Shown piece after piece: positions 5,701-15,491 of a stretch of 64,000 nucleotides of DNA. How positions within the stretch are numbered: position 1 is the stretch's first letter; each line of letters starts with the position of its first letter. This stretch comes from Prevotella sp. (lineage in GTDB: Bacteria > Bacteroidota > Bacteroidia > Bacteroidales > Bacteroidaceae). The notes beneath the pieces are model-generated. The model was not told the DNA's origin. It worked only from the letters and a program-made list of their open reading frames with translations, and did not search any database. The stretch covers positions 1 through 64,000 of the forward strand of contig SUYH01000012.1 of assembly GCA_015060535.1 (NCBI GenBank), read 5' to 3'. A program made the position numbers and the translations under genes.

Positions 5701-6816
5701 ATGGCAGAAACAAGCAACAGCATTTTGCAGAAACTGGACGGACTGGAGGCCAGATTTGAGGAGGTATCGACGCTGATTACCGACCCCGACGTGATAGCCG
5801 ACCAGCAGCGTTTCGTGAAACTGACGAAGGAATACAAGGATTTGGGCGACATCATGGATGCCCGTAAACGATACATCGCCTGTCTGAACAGCATTGCAGA
5901 GGCGAAGGATATTCTGGCTAACGAGAGCGATCCGGAAATGAAGGAGATGGCTCGCGAGGAACTGGCTGAAAACGAGGAGCTGCAGCCTAAGCTGGAGGAG
6001 GAAATCAAGATAGCGCTGATTCCGAAGGACCCTGAGGATGCGAAGAACGTGCAGATGGAGATACGCGCCGGAACGGGTGGCGACGAGGCTTGCCTGTTTG
6101 CGGGCGACCTGTTTAAGATGTATAAGAGCTACTGCGACTCGAAGGGTTGGCAGCTCTCCATCACCAGCGTATCGGAAGGTGCCGTGGGTGGCTATAAGGA
6201 GATAGACTTTGCCGTCTCAGGTGCTGATGTGTATGGCACGCTGAAATACGAATCGGGCGTACACCGCGTGCAGCGCGTGCCTGCTACAGAGACGCAGGGC
6301 CGTATGCACACCTCGGCTGCTACCGTTGCCGTACTGCCCGAGGCTGACAAGTTTGAGGTGCACGTGAACGAGGGTGAAATCAAATGGGATACCTTCCGAA
6401 GCTCGGGTGCCGGTGGTCAGAACGTGAACAAGGTGGAATCGGGCGTGCGTCTGCGCTATATGTGGAAGAATCCGAATACGGGCGAGACGGAGGAGATCCT
6501 GATTGAGTGTACCGAGACGCGTGACCAGCCGAAGAACAAAGAGCGTGCCTTGAGTCGACTCTATACCTTCATCTACGACAAGGAGCATCAGAAGTATATG
6601 GACGATATCGCCTCTCGTCGTAAGAGCCTCGTCTCTACAGGTGACCGTTCAGCCAAGATCCGTACCTACAACTTCCCACAGGGTCGAGTTACGGACCATC
6701 GCATCGGTTATACGACGCACGACCTGCAAGGTTTCCTCGGCGGTGATATACAGGCCATGATTGATGCGCTGACTGTGGCTGAGAATGCAGAACGAATGAA
6801 AGAATCAGAATTATGA
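5701..6816 (+). CDS. prfA: Peptide chain release factor 1
   Basis: 371 residues, full length for RF1. It ends translation at UAA and UAG in the ribosomal A site. The stop-codon-reading tripeptide P-A-T is present in [15 protein letters not shown], which separates it from RF2 (S-P-F). The catalytic loop is [16 protein letters not shown], containing the universal GGQ whose glutamine triggers peptide release. The N-terminal coiled region (1-110) and domains 2-4 follow in the normal order. Its stop overlaps the start of pyrF by four bases (ATGA), so the two are translationally coupled. No programmed frameshift is seen. Confidence 0.97.
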   Translation: MAETSNSILQKLDGLEARFEEVSTLITDPDVIADQQRFVKLTKEYKDLGDIMDARKRYIACLNSIAEAKDILANESDPEMKEMAREELAENEELQPKLEEEIKIALIPKDPEDAKNVQMEIRAGTGGDEACLFAGDLFKMYKSYCDSKGWQLSITSVSEGAVGGYKEIDFAVSGADVYGTLKYESGVHRVQRVPATETQGRMHTSAATVAVLPEADKFEVHVNEGEIKWDTFRSSGAGGQNVNKVESGVRLRYMWKNPNTGETEEILIECTETRDQPKNKERALSRLYTFIYDKEHQKYMDDIASRRKSLVSTGDRSAKIRTYNFPQGRVTDHRIGYTTHDLQGFLGGDIQAMIDALTVAENAERMKESEL

Positions 6817-7670
6817 ACAAACAAGAACTTATACAGCAGATTAAGGAGAAGCAGTCGTTTCTCTGCGTCGGTCTGGATACCGACATCAACAAGATTCCAC
6901 AGTGTATCATCGACGAGGCAAAGGAAAAGGACGGCGACGACTACATCTTCCGCGCCTTGTGCGAGTTTAATGCCCTGATTATCGATGCCACAGCCCCCTA
7001 CTGTGTAGCCTACAAGCCCAATCTGGCTTTCTACGAGGCTTACGGAGTAGATGGCATTCTGGCTTTCGAAGCCACCATCGACTACTTGAAAGAGGAATAC
7101 CCCAACCACTTCATCATCGCAGATGCGAAGCGTGGCGACATCGGTAACACGTCAAAAATGTATGCCAAGACGTTCTTCGAGCAGTACGACGTGGATGCAC
7201 TGACCGTTGCTCCCTATATGGGCGAAGACTCGGTGACGCCATTCCTGGGCTACGACGACAAGTGGGTTATCCTGTTGGCGCTGACCTCAAACAAGGGTTC
7301 GCACGACTTCCAGCTGACGGAAGACAAAAATGGCGAGCGTCTGTTCGAGAAAGTGCTGAAGCAGAGCCAGCAATGGGGCAACGACGAGAACATGATGTAT
7401 GTTGTCGGAGCGACTCAAGGCCAGATGTTCGAGGATATCCGCAAGGTGGCTCCCAACCACTTCCTGCTGGTCCCTGGCGTTGGAGCACAGGGAGGCAGTC
7501 TGGAAGAGGTCTGCCGATATGGTATGACAAAAGATTGCGGTCTGCTGGTCAACTCATCGCGAGGCATCATCTACGCTTCGAGTGGCGAGGACTTCGCTGA
7601 GGTGGCAGCCGAGAAAGCTAAGGAGCTGCAACAACAGATGGCTGAAGAACTAAAGAAGGCGGGAATTTAA
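6813..7670 (+). CDS. pyrF: Orotidine 5'-phosphate decarboxylase, type 2
   Basis: 285 residues. It converts OMP to UMP, the last step of pyrimidine synthesis. The signature [11 protein letters not shown] (about residues 104-114) carries the catalytic Lys-Asp network of the type 2 family, whose members are about 270-285 residues long, rather than the shorter E. coli type. FLCVGLDTD near the start and [11 protein letters not shown] with the phosphate-binding NSSRGI near the end are also present. It overlaps prfA by four bases and is followed by a strong terminator. The prfA-pyrF pairing is common in Bacteroidetes. Confidence 0.96.
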   Translation: MNKQELIQQIKEKQSFLCVGLDTDINKIPQCIIDEAKEKDGDDYIFRALCEFNALIIDATAPYCVAYKPNLAFYEAYGVDGILAFEATIDYLKEEYPNHFIIADAKRGDIGNTSKMYAKTFFEQYDVDALTVAPYMGEDSVTPFLGYDDKWVILLALTSNKGSHDFQLTEDKNGERLFEKVLKQSQQWGNDENMMYVVGATQGQMFEDIRKVAPNHFLLVPGVGAQGGSLEEVCRYGMTKDCGLLVNSSRGIIYASSGEDFAEVAAEKAKELQQQMAEELKKAGI

Positions 7671-7690
7671 TCATCCCGCCTTTCTTTTTT
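7656..7690 (+). terminator. Terminator after pyrF
   Basis: AAGGCGGGA and TCCCGCCTT form a GC-rich stem that includes the pyrF stop codon, followed by TTCTTTTTTT. The convergent GH43 gene ends 17 bp beyond it. Confidence 0.8.
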
Positions 7691-7706
7691 TATCCAAAAC
7701 TCTCGC

Positions 7707-9380
7707 TTATTTCGTTACGCGAATCCAGTCGGCATCCAGCCAACCACGGTCTACCTTCGGATTGGTCTCTACAGAGACGAAACCGAACTTGGCACCAATC
7801 CACTTGCCTTGCTTCATCTGGTATTCAGAACCACAGTCCTTGAATTTCTTGCCGTTCTGACTCCAGGCGAAGCTGACCTTCGGATTGCCGCCATGAGCCT
7901 GACCGGCCTCGGCATTCCTGACTTTCAATTGCAGATAGATATCCTCATGGATACCTGGCTTGTAGTCGATCTTATCCTCAGCAGTAGGCTTCAGCGTAGC
8001 GACGAGCTCTTCCTGATGCGCCTTTCCGCGATCAGCATCCTGACAGCTAAGGATAAGTAGCTGGAACTCCTTCCCTACTCGCTTGACCACCAGCGCCTGA
8101 TAGTTATGACCCATCATGATGACTCCGCCCATCTGTCCGTCGGCCTTCGACGTGAAACGCAGTTTGGCTGTCACCGTGAACTCGTCGGCAGGAGTCTTCT
8201 GCAGGAACAGGTTAGGAACCTCCCAGAAATTCTTCCAACCGTCAGAGAGCTTATACGTATAGATGCGCATGGTGCCGAAGGCGGTGGGTACACCGAACTT
8301 CTCGTCGTAATTGGCATGCCACTCCCACTGTTTTCCGATGACAGGAGCGTTGAACTCATCGCTTTCCACCGGATTGACGATGACGCTGGAACTGCTCTGA
8401 GGTTTCTTGTAGGTAGTCACAGGCTCGCCCTTCTTACCCATGACGGGCCAACCCGTAGACCAATCAACGGGATTCAGATGAACCACACGACCGTAGGCCT
8501 CCTTGTCCTGGAAGTGGACGAACCAGTCTTCACCATATTTAGTATGTACCCAGCCGCCTTGGTGAGGGCCGTTAATGTTGGTCTTGCCCTGCGCTAAAAC
8601 GATCTTGTGCTCGTAAGGTCCGTAAGGCGACTTGGAACGCATGGCCAGCTGGAAACCCTCGGGAACACCGCCCGCAGGACACATAATCCAATACCAGCCG
8701 TCGCGCTTGTAGAACTTAGGACCCTCGCAGGTGCGATTCGCTGTGCCATTACCGTCGAACACGATGACGGGCTGGCCAATAGGACGGGTACCGTCTGCAG
8801 ACATCTCACGAACGGTGAGCACAGAGGCAAACTTAGAACGTGAGTTGGCCCAGCCGTTGACCAGATAGCAGCGACCATCGTCGTCCCAAAGCGGTGTGGT
8901 ATCAATATAACCCTTACCAGCGATGACGCAGACGGGTGCCTCCCATTCACCCTCAGGATGCTGAGTCTTCACCATATATACGCCATAATCGGGATCGCCC
9001 CAATAGATGTAATACCAACCGTTGTGGAAGCGGATGCTGGGAGCCCAGACGCCGGCACCATGCTGCGGAGAACTGAAGTGCTTCACCTTCTCGGCATCGC
9101 CAGTATAGAGCTCTTTCAGGGCATAGCCAACGATTTCCCAGTTGACGAGGTCCTTGGAGTGAAGGATAGGCAGACCAGGGGCGCACTGGAACGAAGAAGC
9201 CGTCATGTAATAGTCTTCACCAGAGGCGCCTACGCAGACATCGGGGTCGGAGTAGTCGGCATTGATGACAGGATTGGTATAGGTGCCGTCTCCATTGTCG
9301 GGCGACCATACCTGCGATTTGTACTGGGCACTGGCGGTAAGCGCACAGAGTGCCACGATAGAAAGAAGTGTTTTCCTCAT
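7707..9380 (-). CDS. GH43 family beta-xylosidase/arabinofuranosidase
   Basis: 557 residues with a signal peptide (MRKTLLSIVALCALTASAQ), so it acts in the periplasm or outside. Residues about 25-320 form the five-bladed propeller of glycoside hydrolase family 43. The three acids can be placed: base D45 in YSDPDV, pKa modulator D160 in GYIDTTPLWDDDG, and general acid E219 in RTCEGPKFYK. Residues 350-557 are the usual C-terminal beta-sandwich (GH43 C2/DUF1349-like). The likely substrates are xylo-oligosaccharides or arabinoxylan side chains. It is the last gene of a signalling operon: its ATG overlaps the stop of the ATP-grasp gene by four bases. No SusC/SusD pair is nearby. Confidence 0.9.
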   Translation of the reverse strand: MRKTLLSIVALCALTASAQYKSQVWSPDNGDGTYTNPVINADYSDPDVCVGASGEDYYMTASSFQCAPGLPILHSKDLVNWEIVGYALKELYTGDAEKVKHFSSPQHGAGVWAPSIRFHNGWYYIYWGDPDYGVYMVKTQHPEGEWEAPVCVIAGKGYIDTTPLWDDDGRCYLVNGWANSRSKFASVLTVREMSADGTRPIGQPVIVFDGNGTANRTCEGPKFYKRDGWYWIMCPAGGVPEGFQLAMRSKSPYGPYEHKIVLAQGKTNINGPHQGGWVHTKYGEDWFVHFQDKEAYGRVVHLNPVDWSTGWPVMGKKGEPVTTYKKPQSSSSVIVNPVESDEFNAPVIGKQWEWHANYDEKFGVPTAFGTMRIYTYKLSDGWKNFWEVPNLFLQKTPADEFTVTAKLRFTSKADGQMGGVIMMGHNYQALVVKRVGKEFQLLILSCQDADRGKAHQEELVATLKPTAEDKIDYKPGIHEDIYLQLKVRNAEAGQAHGGNPKVSFAWSQNGKKFKDCGSEYQMKQGKWIGAKFGFVSVETNPKVDRGWLDADWIRVTK

Positions 9381-10396
9381 AGTTTGTTTATCTTTAGTTT
9401 GTAATGATCTGTCAATTCTATTCGCATCACCTTGACTACTTCATCGTCGTCGGGCGTCAGCGAGAGGGCGACGTGGCCCATCGTGCGACGGAGATTGATT
9501 TCGACGCAAGGATGGAGAAATCCATCCTTAATAATCATCATGTCTAGGCCGAAGGGACCGGAGTAAGTACCGAGGTCGAGATTGGAGATAATCTTTTGCT
9601 TTATTTCGTCCAACCAAACAACTGGTATATAACGACTTACCATTTCTCGATTAGCACGCTCTGTGGCTAAGATATTACCCACATAGGCACCATTCTGCGT
9701 ATGGAAGAGCGACAGGCCTTCGTAGCTGATATGCCCCTCGCCATCAGCGCTAAACTCCATACCGAAGTCCTTTACTTTGTTGTAGTAGGGTTCGACCATC
9801 ACGCAACCTTGCCGCTCAACCAGGTTACGGAACCAGCCCGCCTGAAGACTGAATGGTGTACGTTCTTTTGATAAGAAACGCAGCCCTCGCCCACTCGACG
9901 ACCAAGGGGCTTTCATCACTACCTGACCATAACGGGCAAGCAGCTCTTCGACCTCAGTGGCCTCGCGACACTCATAGGCTTCGCCTACGGTATAATCGGT
10001 CTGCAACAGGGGTAACAGGCGGGCAGCCGTACGGCGATGCGACAGCTGACGAATGTGCGCCAACTGGTCGTCGGTAGGTAACAACGATGCGTCGCAACCC
10101 TTACGTTTCAGTTCGGCTCGTAAAGCCTTGTCCCACCCCCACGGGCTAATATCATCAACCTTTGTGGGCGAGGCTACAAAAGTGCGCTGGACGGGTTTAC
10201 GCATCACCCGTCGGAAGGCTTTTTGGGCGTACTCCACATGGTCCACGTATATCGCGTCGTCCTCCTTAGCCCAAAGGGCTGGCAGGAAGCCCAAGTCGGC
10301 CCTCAGCTGGCGTCCGGCATGGGGAGCCGTGAAATTAGCCAGATCGGAAGCCAAGGCGATATCGTGTTCTGGATTGAAAATGTGCAGCGTCGCCAT
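9377..10396 (-). CDS. ATP-grasp-like protein, Bacteroidetes conserved
   Basis: 339 residues, cytoplasmic. It begins MATLHIFNPEHDIALASDLA, a start shared by a conserved Bacteroidetes family without a known reaction. ATP-grasp features are visible: VVMKAPWSSSGRGLRFLS (flexible Gly/Ser loop with the Lys), CVMVEPYYNKVKDFGMEF, and near the end CVEINLRRTMGHVA with the metal-binding E-x-N pair. Enzymes of this fold join a carboxylate to an amine or thiol through an acyl phosphate; the substrates here cannot be read from sequence. It lies 6 bp after the histidine kinase gene and overlaps the GH43 gene. Confidence 0.65.
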   Translation of the reverse strand: MATLHIFNPEHDIALASDLANFTAPHAGRQLRADLGFLPALWAKEDDAIYVDHVEYAQKAFRRVMRKPVQRTFVASPTKVDDISPWGWDKALRAELKRKGCDASLLPTDDQLAHIRQLSHRRTAARLLPLLQTDYTVGEAYECREATEVEELLARYGQVVMKAPWSSSGRGLRFLSKERTPFSLQAGWFRNLVERQGCVMVEPYYNKVKDFGMEFSADGEGHISYEGLSLFHTQNGAYVGNILATERANREMVSRYIPVVWLDEIKQKIISNLDLGTYSGPFGLDMMIIKDGFLHPCVEINLRRTMGHVALSLTPDDDEVVKVMRIELTDHYKLKINKL

Positions 10397-10402
10397 CGGA
10401 AG

Positions 10403-12439
10403 CTATACGGGTAAAGTGAATACGAAACGAGCTCCAGAAGTGTAAGTAGTATCGAGCTTGATGTCGCCACCCAGACGACGAGCGATAGAACGGGCTACGG
10501 TTAGACCGATTCCCGTACCATTATAATACTCGTCAAGCTGAACGAACTCATCAAAGATGCGCTCTGACTCAGAGGGGAGAACACCAATACCTGTATCTTC
10601 GACAGTGAAGACCACATGATTGTCGACAAGGGCAATGCGCAGAACGGCTCGTTGGTTGTTGACGAATTCGCCCTGTTGCTGCTTCGCCTCTGCAGGTGCC
10701 GTAAACTTACGCGCATTATCGAGCAAGAGCGAGAGGGCACGGACGGCTGCACTGTGGTTCGTGGCAAGTGTCAAATCCTTCATGTCGGCCGACTCTTCCA
10801 CCGTAAAAGTCAGGTGAGCAGCCAGGCGAATGCCAGAGATATCGATGGCGTCAGTAGCTATCTGCAAAGCGCTAATGGTATCGCTCTTCTCAATAACAGT
10901 CTGACTCTTGACATCGGAGAGCTCAAGCATCTTATTGACTAGATTGGTGATGCGATTGGTGTTGTCAATAATCTGTCGGCGAACATCAGCCATCTCCTCA
11001 TCATCGAGTTGAACATTAGGCGAAGTGATGACCTGCGTAAAACCTGAGAGGATATTGAGTGGCGTACGGATTTCATGGGAGATCTGCTGGATGAAGTCAC
11101 TCTTCATGCGCGATGACTCCTCGGCACGCGCATTGGCTATCTCCAGATGATGATAGGCCGTCTCCAGACGACGGGCTGCACGATGGCGGAAGTAGATGAA
11201 GAGCACGAAACCGAAGACGACAAGTACCAGGGTGATGACAGTTGTCAGGAAGCGCTGGTGCGACAGGCTGGCCTGCTGCTCCATAATCTCCGTCTCCTTA
11301 AGCTGCGTGTCGTAGATGGTAGCCAGTTCGAGAGCGTCGTTCTTGCGTTCCCAGACGATAGCTGAGTCGAGCAAGTTGGAAATCCACTTACCCGTGCTGA
11401 TGGCTGAGTCCTGACGATGGGCTCCTACCTCTGCACGGAATTTGGGTAAGAGATAAGCGGTGACAATATCGAACGTAATCCTGATGTCGTAACGATTGAT
11501 TTGCTTCTCAAGCACCTTGTATTTATCAGCAGCTTCAGTCCAACGGTGGGCAGCCATCAGATATTTGGCAGACTCCAGCTGACCGTCGCCCGTCTTGGCA
11601 TATTGCGTACGCTCAGCCATCTGATAGGCACGTTCTGCCTCAGCGTTACGATTCAAGCCCAACAGCACACAAGCCTTATAGAGATTAAGACGTGCCGACT
11701 GCTTGTCGAGATAAGCATCGTCGGCCATAGGATGCTGACGATAACGCAACAGCAAGCTGTCGAAACGGTCTAACCACTCGAACGCTTCCTGGAAATGGCT
11801 GGTCTGAATATAGGCATCAGTAATGGTGATGATTCCCACAATAGAACTAGTGTAATTTGATATCTCATCATTGGCATCAATTACCTGCAGATAACACTGA
11901 TAAGCATCGTTATAGCTAATGGCTGCATCCTTGGTATTACCGAGCTTCAGTTGGCAATTGCCAATGAAGGTAAGCAGGTTGGCATAGTCTGTATTCTGGG
12001 TGTACTGCTTCTCGTTGAGCAGCTTGATAGCAGGCATGGCCACTCGCATCGTAGCCTCATAGTCGTACTTGATATAGAGCAGACCCGCCAGGCGGTTGGC
12101 CGACTTCGAGTAATACTCGAGATCTTCGGCATTTTCGATATTGCGTGCAACAGCTTGTTTCCACTCGACTTCCGCCTGACGCATCCTACGCAAGCGAGAG
12201 TAAGCATAACCGCGCCAATAATAGGCCTTCATGTCAGAGAGTGCTCCCGTCTGCTGATGCAGGTCGGCCAGCGAGACGATACGTTCGTAGTCGCGCAACT
12301 TATACGCCACATTGATGAGGCTATCGGCCTCGGAACTGCGCAGACCTACCTGCTTATGCTCTTGGCACGACGAAAGTGCAGCGAATATCACTACGAAAAC
12401 GAGGAGGAAACGAGTAATATGGTAACGTTTTTGTTTCAT
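10403..12439 (-). CDS. TPR-sensor histidine kinase
   Basis: 678 residues. A lipoprotein-like signal ends ALSSC (C25), then residues 35-390 are tetratricopeptide-type helical repeats, placing the sensor in the periplasm. A membrane helix at about 398-417 follows, then a coiled linker and the HisKA domain with the H-box FIQQISHEIRTPLNIL (phospho-acceptor H455). The HATPase domain (560-678) has LLLDNARKF, EDTGIGV, RIFDEFVQ and GTGIGLTVA. There is no receiver or DNA-binding domain and no response regulator gene nearby, so its partner lies elsewhere or it signals through the PP2C protein encoded 10 bp upstream, which has a similar TPR sensor. Confidence 0.88.
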   Translation of the reverse strand: MKQKRYHITRFLLVFVVIFAALSSCQEHKQVGLRSSEADSLINVAYKLRDYERIVSLADLHQQTGALSDMKAYYWRGYAYSRLRRMRQAEVEWKQAVARNIENAEDLEYYSKSANRLAGLLYIKYDYEATMRVAMPAIKLLNEKQYTQNTDYANLLTFIGNCQLKLGNTKDAAISYNDAYQCYLQVIDANDEISNYTSSIVGIITITDAYIQTSHFQEAFEWLDRFDSLLLRYRQHPMADDAYLDKQSARLNLYKACVLLGLNRNAEAERAYQMAERTQYAKTGDGQLESAKYLMAAHRWTEAADKYKVLEKQINRYDIRITFDIVTAYLLPKFRAEVGAHRQDSAISTGKWISNLLDSAIVWERKNDALELATIYDTQLKETEIMEQQASLSHQRFLTTVITLVLVVFGFVLFIYFRHRAARRLETAYHHLEIANARAEESSRMKSDFIQQISHEIRTPLNILSGFTQVITSPNVQLDDEEMADVRRQIIDNTNRITNLVNKMLELSDVKSQTVIEKSDTISALQIATDAIDISGIRLAAHLTFTVEESADMKDLTLATNHSAAVRALSLLLDNARKFTAPAEAKQQQGEFVNNQRAVLRIALVDNHVVFTVEDTGIGVLPSESERIFDEFVQLDEYYNGTGIGLTVARSIARRLGGDIKLDTTYTSGARFVFTLPV

Positions 12440-12449
12440 AAGCTATGGG

Positions 12450-15400
12450 TTATTTCACGTGGATACACATCATAGTCAAGTCATCGTTCGGCTCAGCTCC
12501 ACCGCGATGTTGAAGAACGGAACCAGCCAATGTCTCGATGACCTGACGGGCGTTATCGAAATGAGTCTCGCGAAGGATATGGAGCAGATGGTCGTCACCA
12601 AACTGAACGAGTTGACTGTTCTCGGCCTCGTTCAATCCGTCAGTATAGATAAACAGCGGATGGTCCTTGATACTCTCTATCTCCTCGCCAACAAACTGAA
12701 AATCGGGCCAGAGACCAATTGGCGCATTGGACTCCATATCGAGGAAGTGGCCGTGATCGGCATCACCACCGATGACGGGAGGATTATGACCAGCATTGCA
12801 GAACGAGAGATGGCCCGTCGTGAGATCAATCAGTCCAAGGAAGAATGTCACGAACATGCCGCTATCGTTGTTATCTCCTATCAGCGTATCGTTCATGCGG
12901 GTGCATATCTCAGCAGGCTGCATGCCTTGTGAGGCCAGGGTGCGGAACAGACTGGTAGCCTGCGCCATAAACAGCGAGGCAGGCACTCCCTTGCCCGACA
13001 CGTCGCCCACACAGAAATAGAGGTGGTCGTCCTGCAACAGATAGCCGTAAAGGTCGCCACCAACCTCACGGGCAGGTGCCATCGACGCATACATATCGAG
13101 ACCGTCGCGAACGGGGAATTCTCTAGGAACCATTGACATCTGAATGTCGCGGGCAATCTGCAGTTCACCCTCGATACGCTCCTGGGCAGCTTTCATCTTA
13201 CCCAGACGGCGGGCTGCATTCTGACGCATCTGCGTGTAGATGATAAAGAAGATGACAACAAGAACAAGCAGAACGGCAAACCATTTGAACTGCTGCTGCG
13301 AAAGCTCGGTCTGCTGCTGGGCTATCTGCTCTTCCTTCTGTTGCGTCTCGTAGATCACAGCCAACTCCTCGGCATCACGACGGTGCTGGTTGTCCTTGAC
13401 CGTATCAAGAAGATTGATGATACGCTCAGCGGTCTTCAAGGCTTCGTCCTTACGACCCGTCTTCACGAAAGCCTTAAACGTGGTCGATGGACTTTCGATG
13501 AGGTAGTCGATGCTAGGTGTGATACCCTCTGCTACCTCGGAGGAGTCAATCTTCAGCTGGATACTCAACAGTTTTTCCCACTGTTCGGTCACTTCCAGGA
13601 AAAAGGCCTGATCATAGATTCCGGAATAGGACTTGGCATAATCGGTAGCCAGGAACTGCTCATATGCAGCCAGTCCCTCCTCGCGATGACCTGTATTGTA
13701 GAGAACCACAGCTTTGTTGCTCAGCACCATTGCATAATAGTTCTCATAGCTCTTCATATTAAAATCGGTAGCGGACAAGCGAGCCATCGCCTGCTCCATC
13801 ATATTCATCCAAGGAACGGCCTTCTCGAATTCGCGACGATTCAGATAGCTGTTGATGATATTGCTGGCAATGAGGAAACACGACTCCTGGAGATCGCTGT
13901 TGTCTGGATGTGCCTGCGCCAATCGCTCGGCATATTCGCGGGCTTCGTTCTGGTTGCGTGCGGCTTCCTCGATATTACCCAATTTCAGCATCGTATTACC
14001 AATAGACGACAAAAAGCTTGCAGCCCACATCTGACCACTAACCGTCGTATCGTTGCGGGCTACCTCATAGCCCTTAGTGGCGGTAGTGACAGCATCTTCG
14101 AAATTCGAGATATTTTGGGACATCGTATATAGTCCCTGCATAGCCTTATAATAATACTCAAGGTCGTTCTTCAGGAAATAGTCAGTAGAAAGGGCTTTCT
14201 TATAGTAGAGGGCTGCCGTGCGGGGCTTCTGCATGTCATAATAATGGTCGCCACGCCAGTATTCAGCTTCAGGCGAAGAGATGGCTCCGGTTTCCTCCAA
14301 GCTATCGACTACTGCAAAGTAATTCGGAGCATGTTGGCCACCCAAATCGATAAGCAGGTTCCTATTTTCAACCAGCTTTTCACGTTGTAACGTGTTCTTT
14401 TCCGAATTAGGCGCGGTCTTGACTTGTCCACAAGACACAAGGGTAGCTAACAGGAGCAGTGCGGCGGCAGGTGTCATCGGACGACGATGACGCGAAATGA
14501 AAATCCAAAGAGGAGAAAGCATGATGACTATCGAAACAACCATTAATAATACTAGCAACCAAGCAAATAGATAGTAACTCTTCATCAGCACGAATTCGGG
14601 ACACACCAAGGCGAGGCTCCAACCCGTACGACCAAAAGGCATGTAGAACACATGGCTCTGCACACCTTCGAACAGAAGTCGCTGATGACCGGTCTCACCA
14701 CTTATCATGGCGCGACCGAGACGCATCAGTTCCGGATCATTGTTCTCAAGCGTAGGCGTCAGAATGGTCTCAGTAAGCAGGCGTGCACTGTCGGAATGAA
14801 CAATATAGGTTCCTCCGCGCCCTAAGAGCATACAATAAGATTGAGGAAAGGGATGCTGAGAGAGAATAACATTGGACAGCTGCTTCAGAGGGATATCGGC
14901 AGAGAGGACACCGATGACCTCGCCTTTACTGTCGTAAAGGGGCTGACAGTAGGAGGTCATGATTTCCTTGACGATAATACCGTCAGTATTGTATTCGGCA
15001 TAGGGCTCAATCCAGTATTTCTTGTTCAGATGACGGGGTATCAGATACCAGTCCATACAAAAGTACTGGTAGCCATCGTCACCCTCCTGTTCGGTCAAAA
15101 TACTATCTCCCCGATTATAGGAATAGGCAGAGAAGTACTTACCCTTCTGGCGAAAGTAATAGGGTTCGAAAGAGATACTACAGCCCTTCATAACAGGATT
15201 GTCCTGCAGAATCTCACGGCTATAGGTAAACATCTGATCGGGGTCGTCCAGATGGTGTTCGATGAGCGGGATATAACCATCGGCTGCCGTCTGTATCTGG
15301 TTAACCATCACAAAGGCATCGCGGACCACAGCTTTTAGCGAGGTAACAGCTTTGTCCATGGTTTTCTGCTGGACATAGGAACGACCGTAGTATAACGCGG

Positions 15401-15482
15401 TGCCAAAAGCAATAGTCAACAAAGCACCAATAATCATCAGTAACCATTGGTAACGTTGACGGATATGCTTAAGTCTGTTCAT
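12450..15482 (-). CDS. Cache-TPR-PP2C (SpoIIE-type) membrane phosphatase, apparent fusion
   Basis: 1010 residues. Order: membrane helix 13-32; extracytoplasmic double-Cache sensor about 35-300; membrane helix 303-329; then ISRHRRP, like the first residues of a HAMP linker; then PAAALLLLATLVSC, a lipoprotein-type hydrophobic stretch ending at C351; TPR repeats about 375-720; membrane helix about 748-768; SpoIIE-type PP2C domain about 800-1010 (REVGGDLYGY, DVSGKGVPASLFM, NAGHNPP, FIYTDGLNEAEN, DDLTMM). Four membrane passes put both Cache and TPR outside and the phosphatase inside. It probably dephosphorylates a serine or threonine on a partner-switch protein, but no such protein is encoded nearby. 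Confidence 0.85.
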   Translation of the reverse strand: MNRLKHIRQRYQWLLMIIGALLTIAFGTALYYGRSYVQQKTMDKAVTSLKAVVRDAFVMVNQIQTAADGYIPLIEHHLDDPDQMFTYSREILQDNPVMKGCSISFEPYYFRQKGKYFSAYSYNRGDSILTEQEGDDGYQYFCMDWYLIPRHLNKKYWIEPYAEYNTDGIIVKEIMTSYCQPLYDSKGEVIGVLSADIPLKQLSNVILSQHPFPQSYCMLLGRGGTYIVHSDSARLLTETILTPTLENNDPELMRLGRAMISGETGHQRLLFEGVQSHVFYMPFGRTGWSLALVCPEFVLMKSYYLFAWLLVLLMVVSIVIMLSPLWIFISRHRRPMTPAAALLLLATLVSCGQVKTAPNSEKNTLQREKLVENRNLLIDLGGQHAPNYFAVVDSLEETGAISSPEAEYWRGDHYYDMQKPRTAALYYKKALSTDYFLKNDLEYYYKAMQGLYTMSQNISNFEDAVTTATKGYEVARNDTTVSGQMWAASFLSSIGNTMLKLGNIEEAARNQNEAREYAERLAQAHPDNSDLQESCFLIASNIINSYLNRREFEKAVPWMNMMEQAMARLSATDFNMKSYENYYAMVLSNKAVVLYNTGHREEGLAAYEQFLATDYAKSYSGIYDQAFFLEVTEQWEKLLSIQLKIDSSEVAEGITPSIDYLIESPSTTFKAFVKTGRKDEALKTAERIINLLDTVKDNQHRRDAEELAVIYETQQKEEQIAQQQTELSQQQFKWFAVLLVLVVIFFIIYTQMRQNAARRLGKMKAAQERIEGELQIARDIQMSMVPREFPVRDGLDMYASMAPAREVGGDLYGYLLQDDHLYFCVGDVSGKGVPASLFMAQATSLFRTLASQGMQPAEICTRMNDTLIGDNNDSGMFVTFFLGLIDLTTGHLSFCNAGHNPPVIGGDADHGHFLDMESNAPIGLWPDFQFVGEEIESIKDHPLFIYTDGLNEAENSQLVQFGDDHLLHILRETHFDNARQVIETLAGSVLQHRGGAEPNDDLTMMCIHVK

Positions 15483-15491
15483 AATGCGCTC

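Noticed and set aside
7707..9380. Part of a polysaccharide utilisation locus
   Set aside because: The GH43, GH53 and GH2 genes are scattered and none has SusC, SusD or a hybrid two-component regulator nearby.
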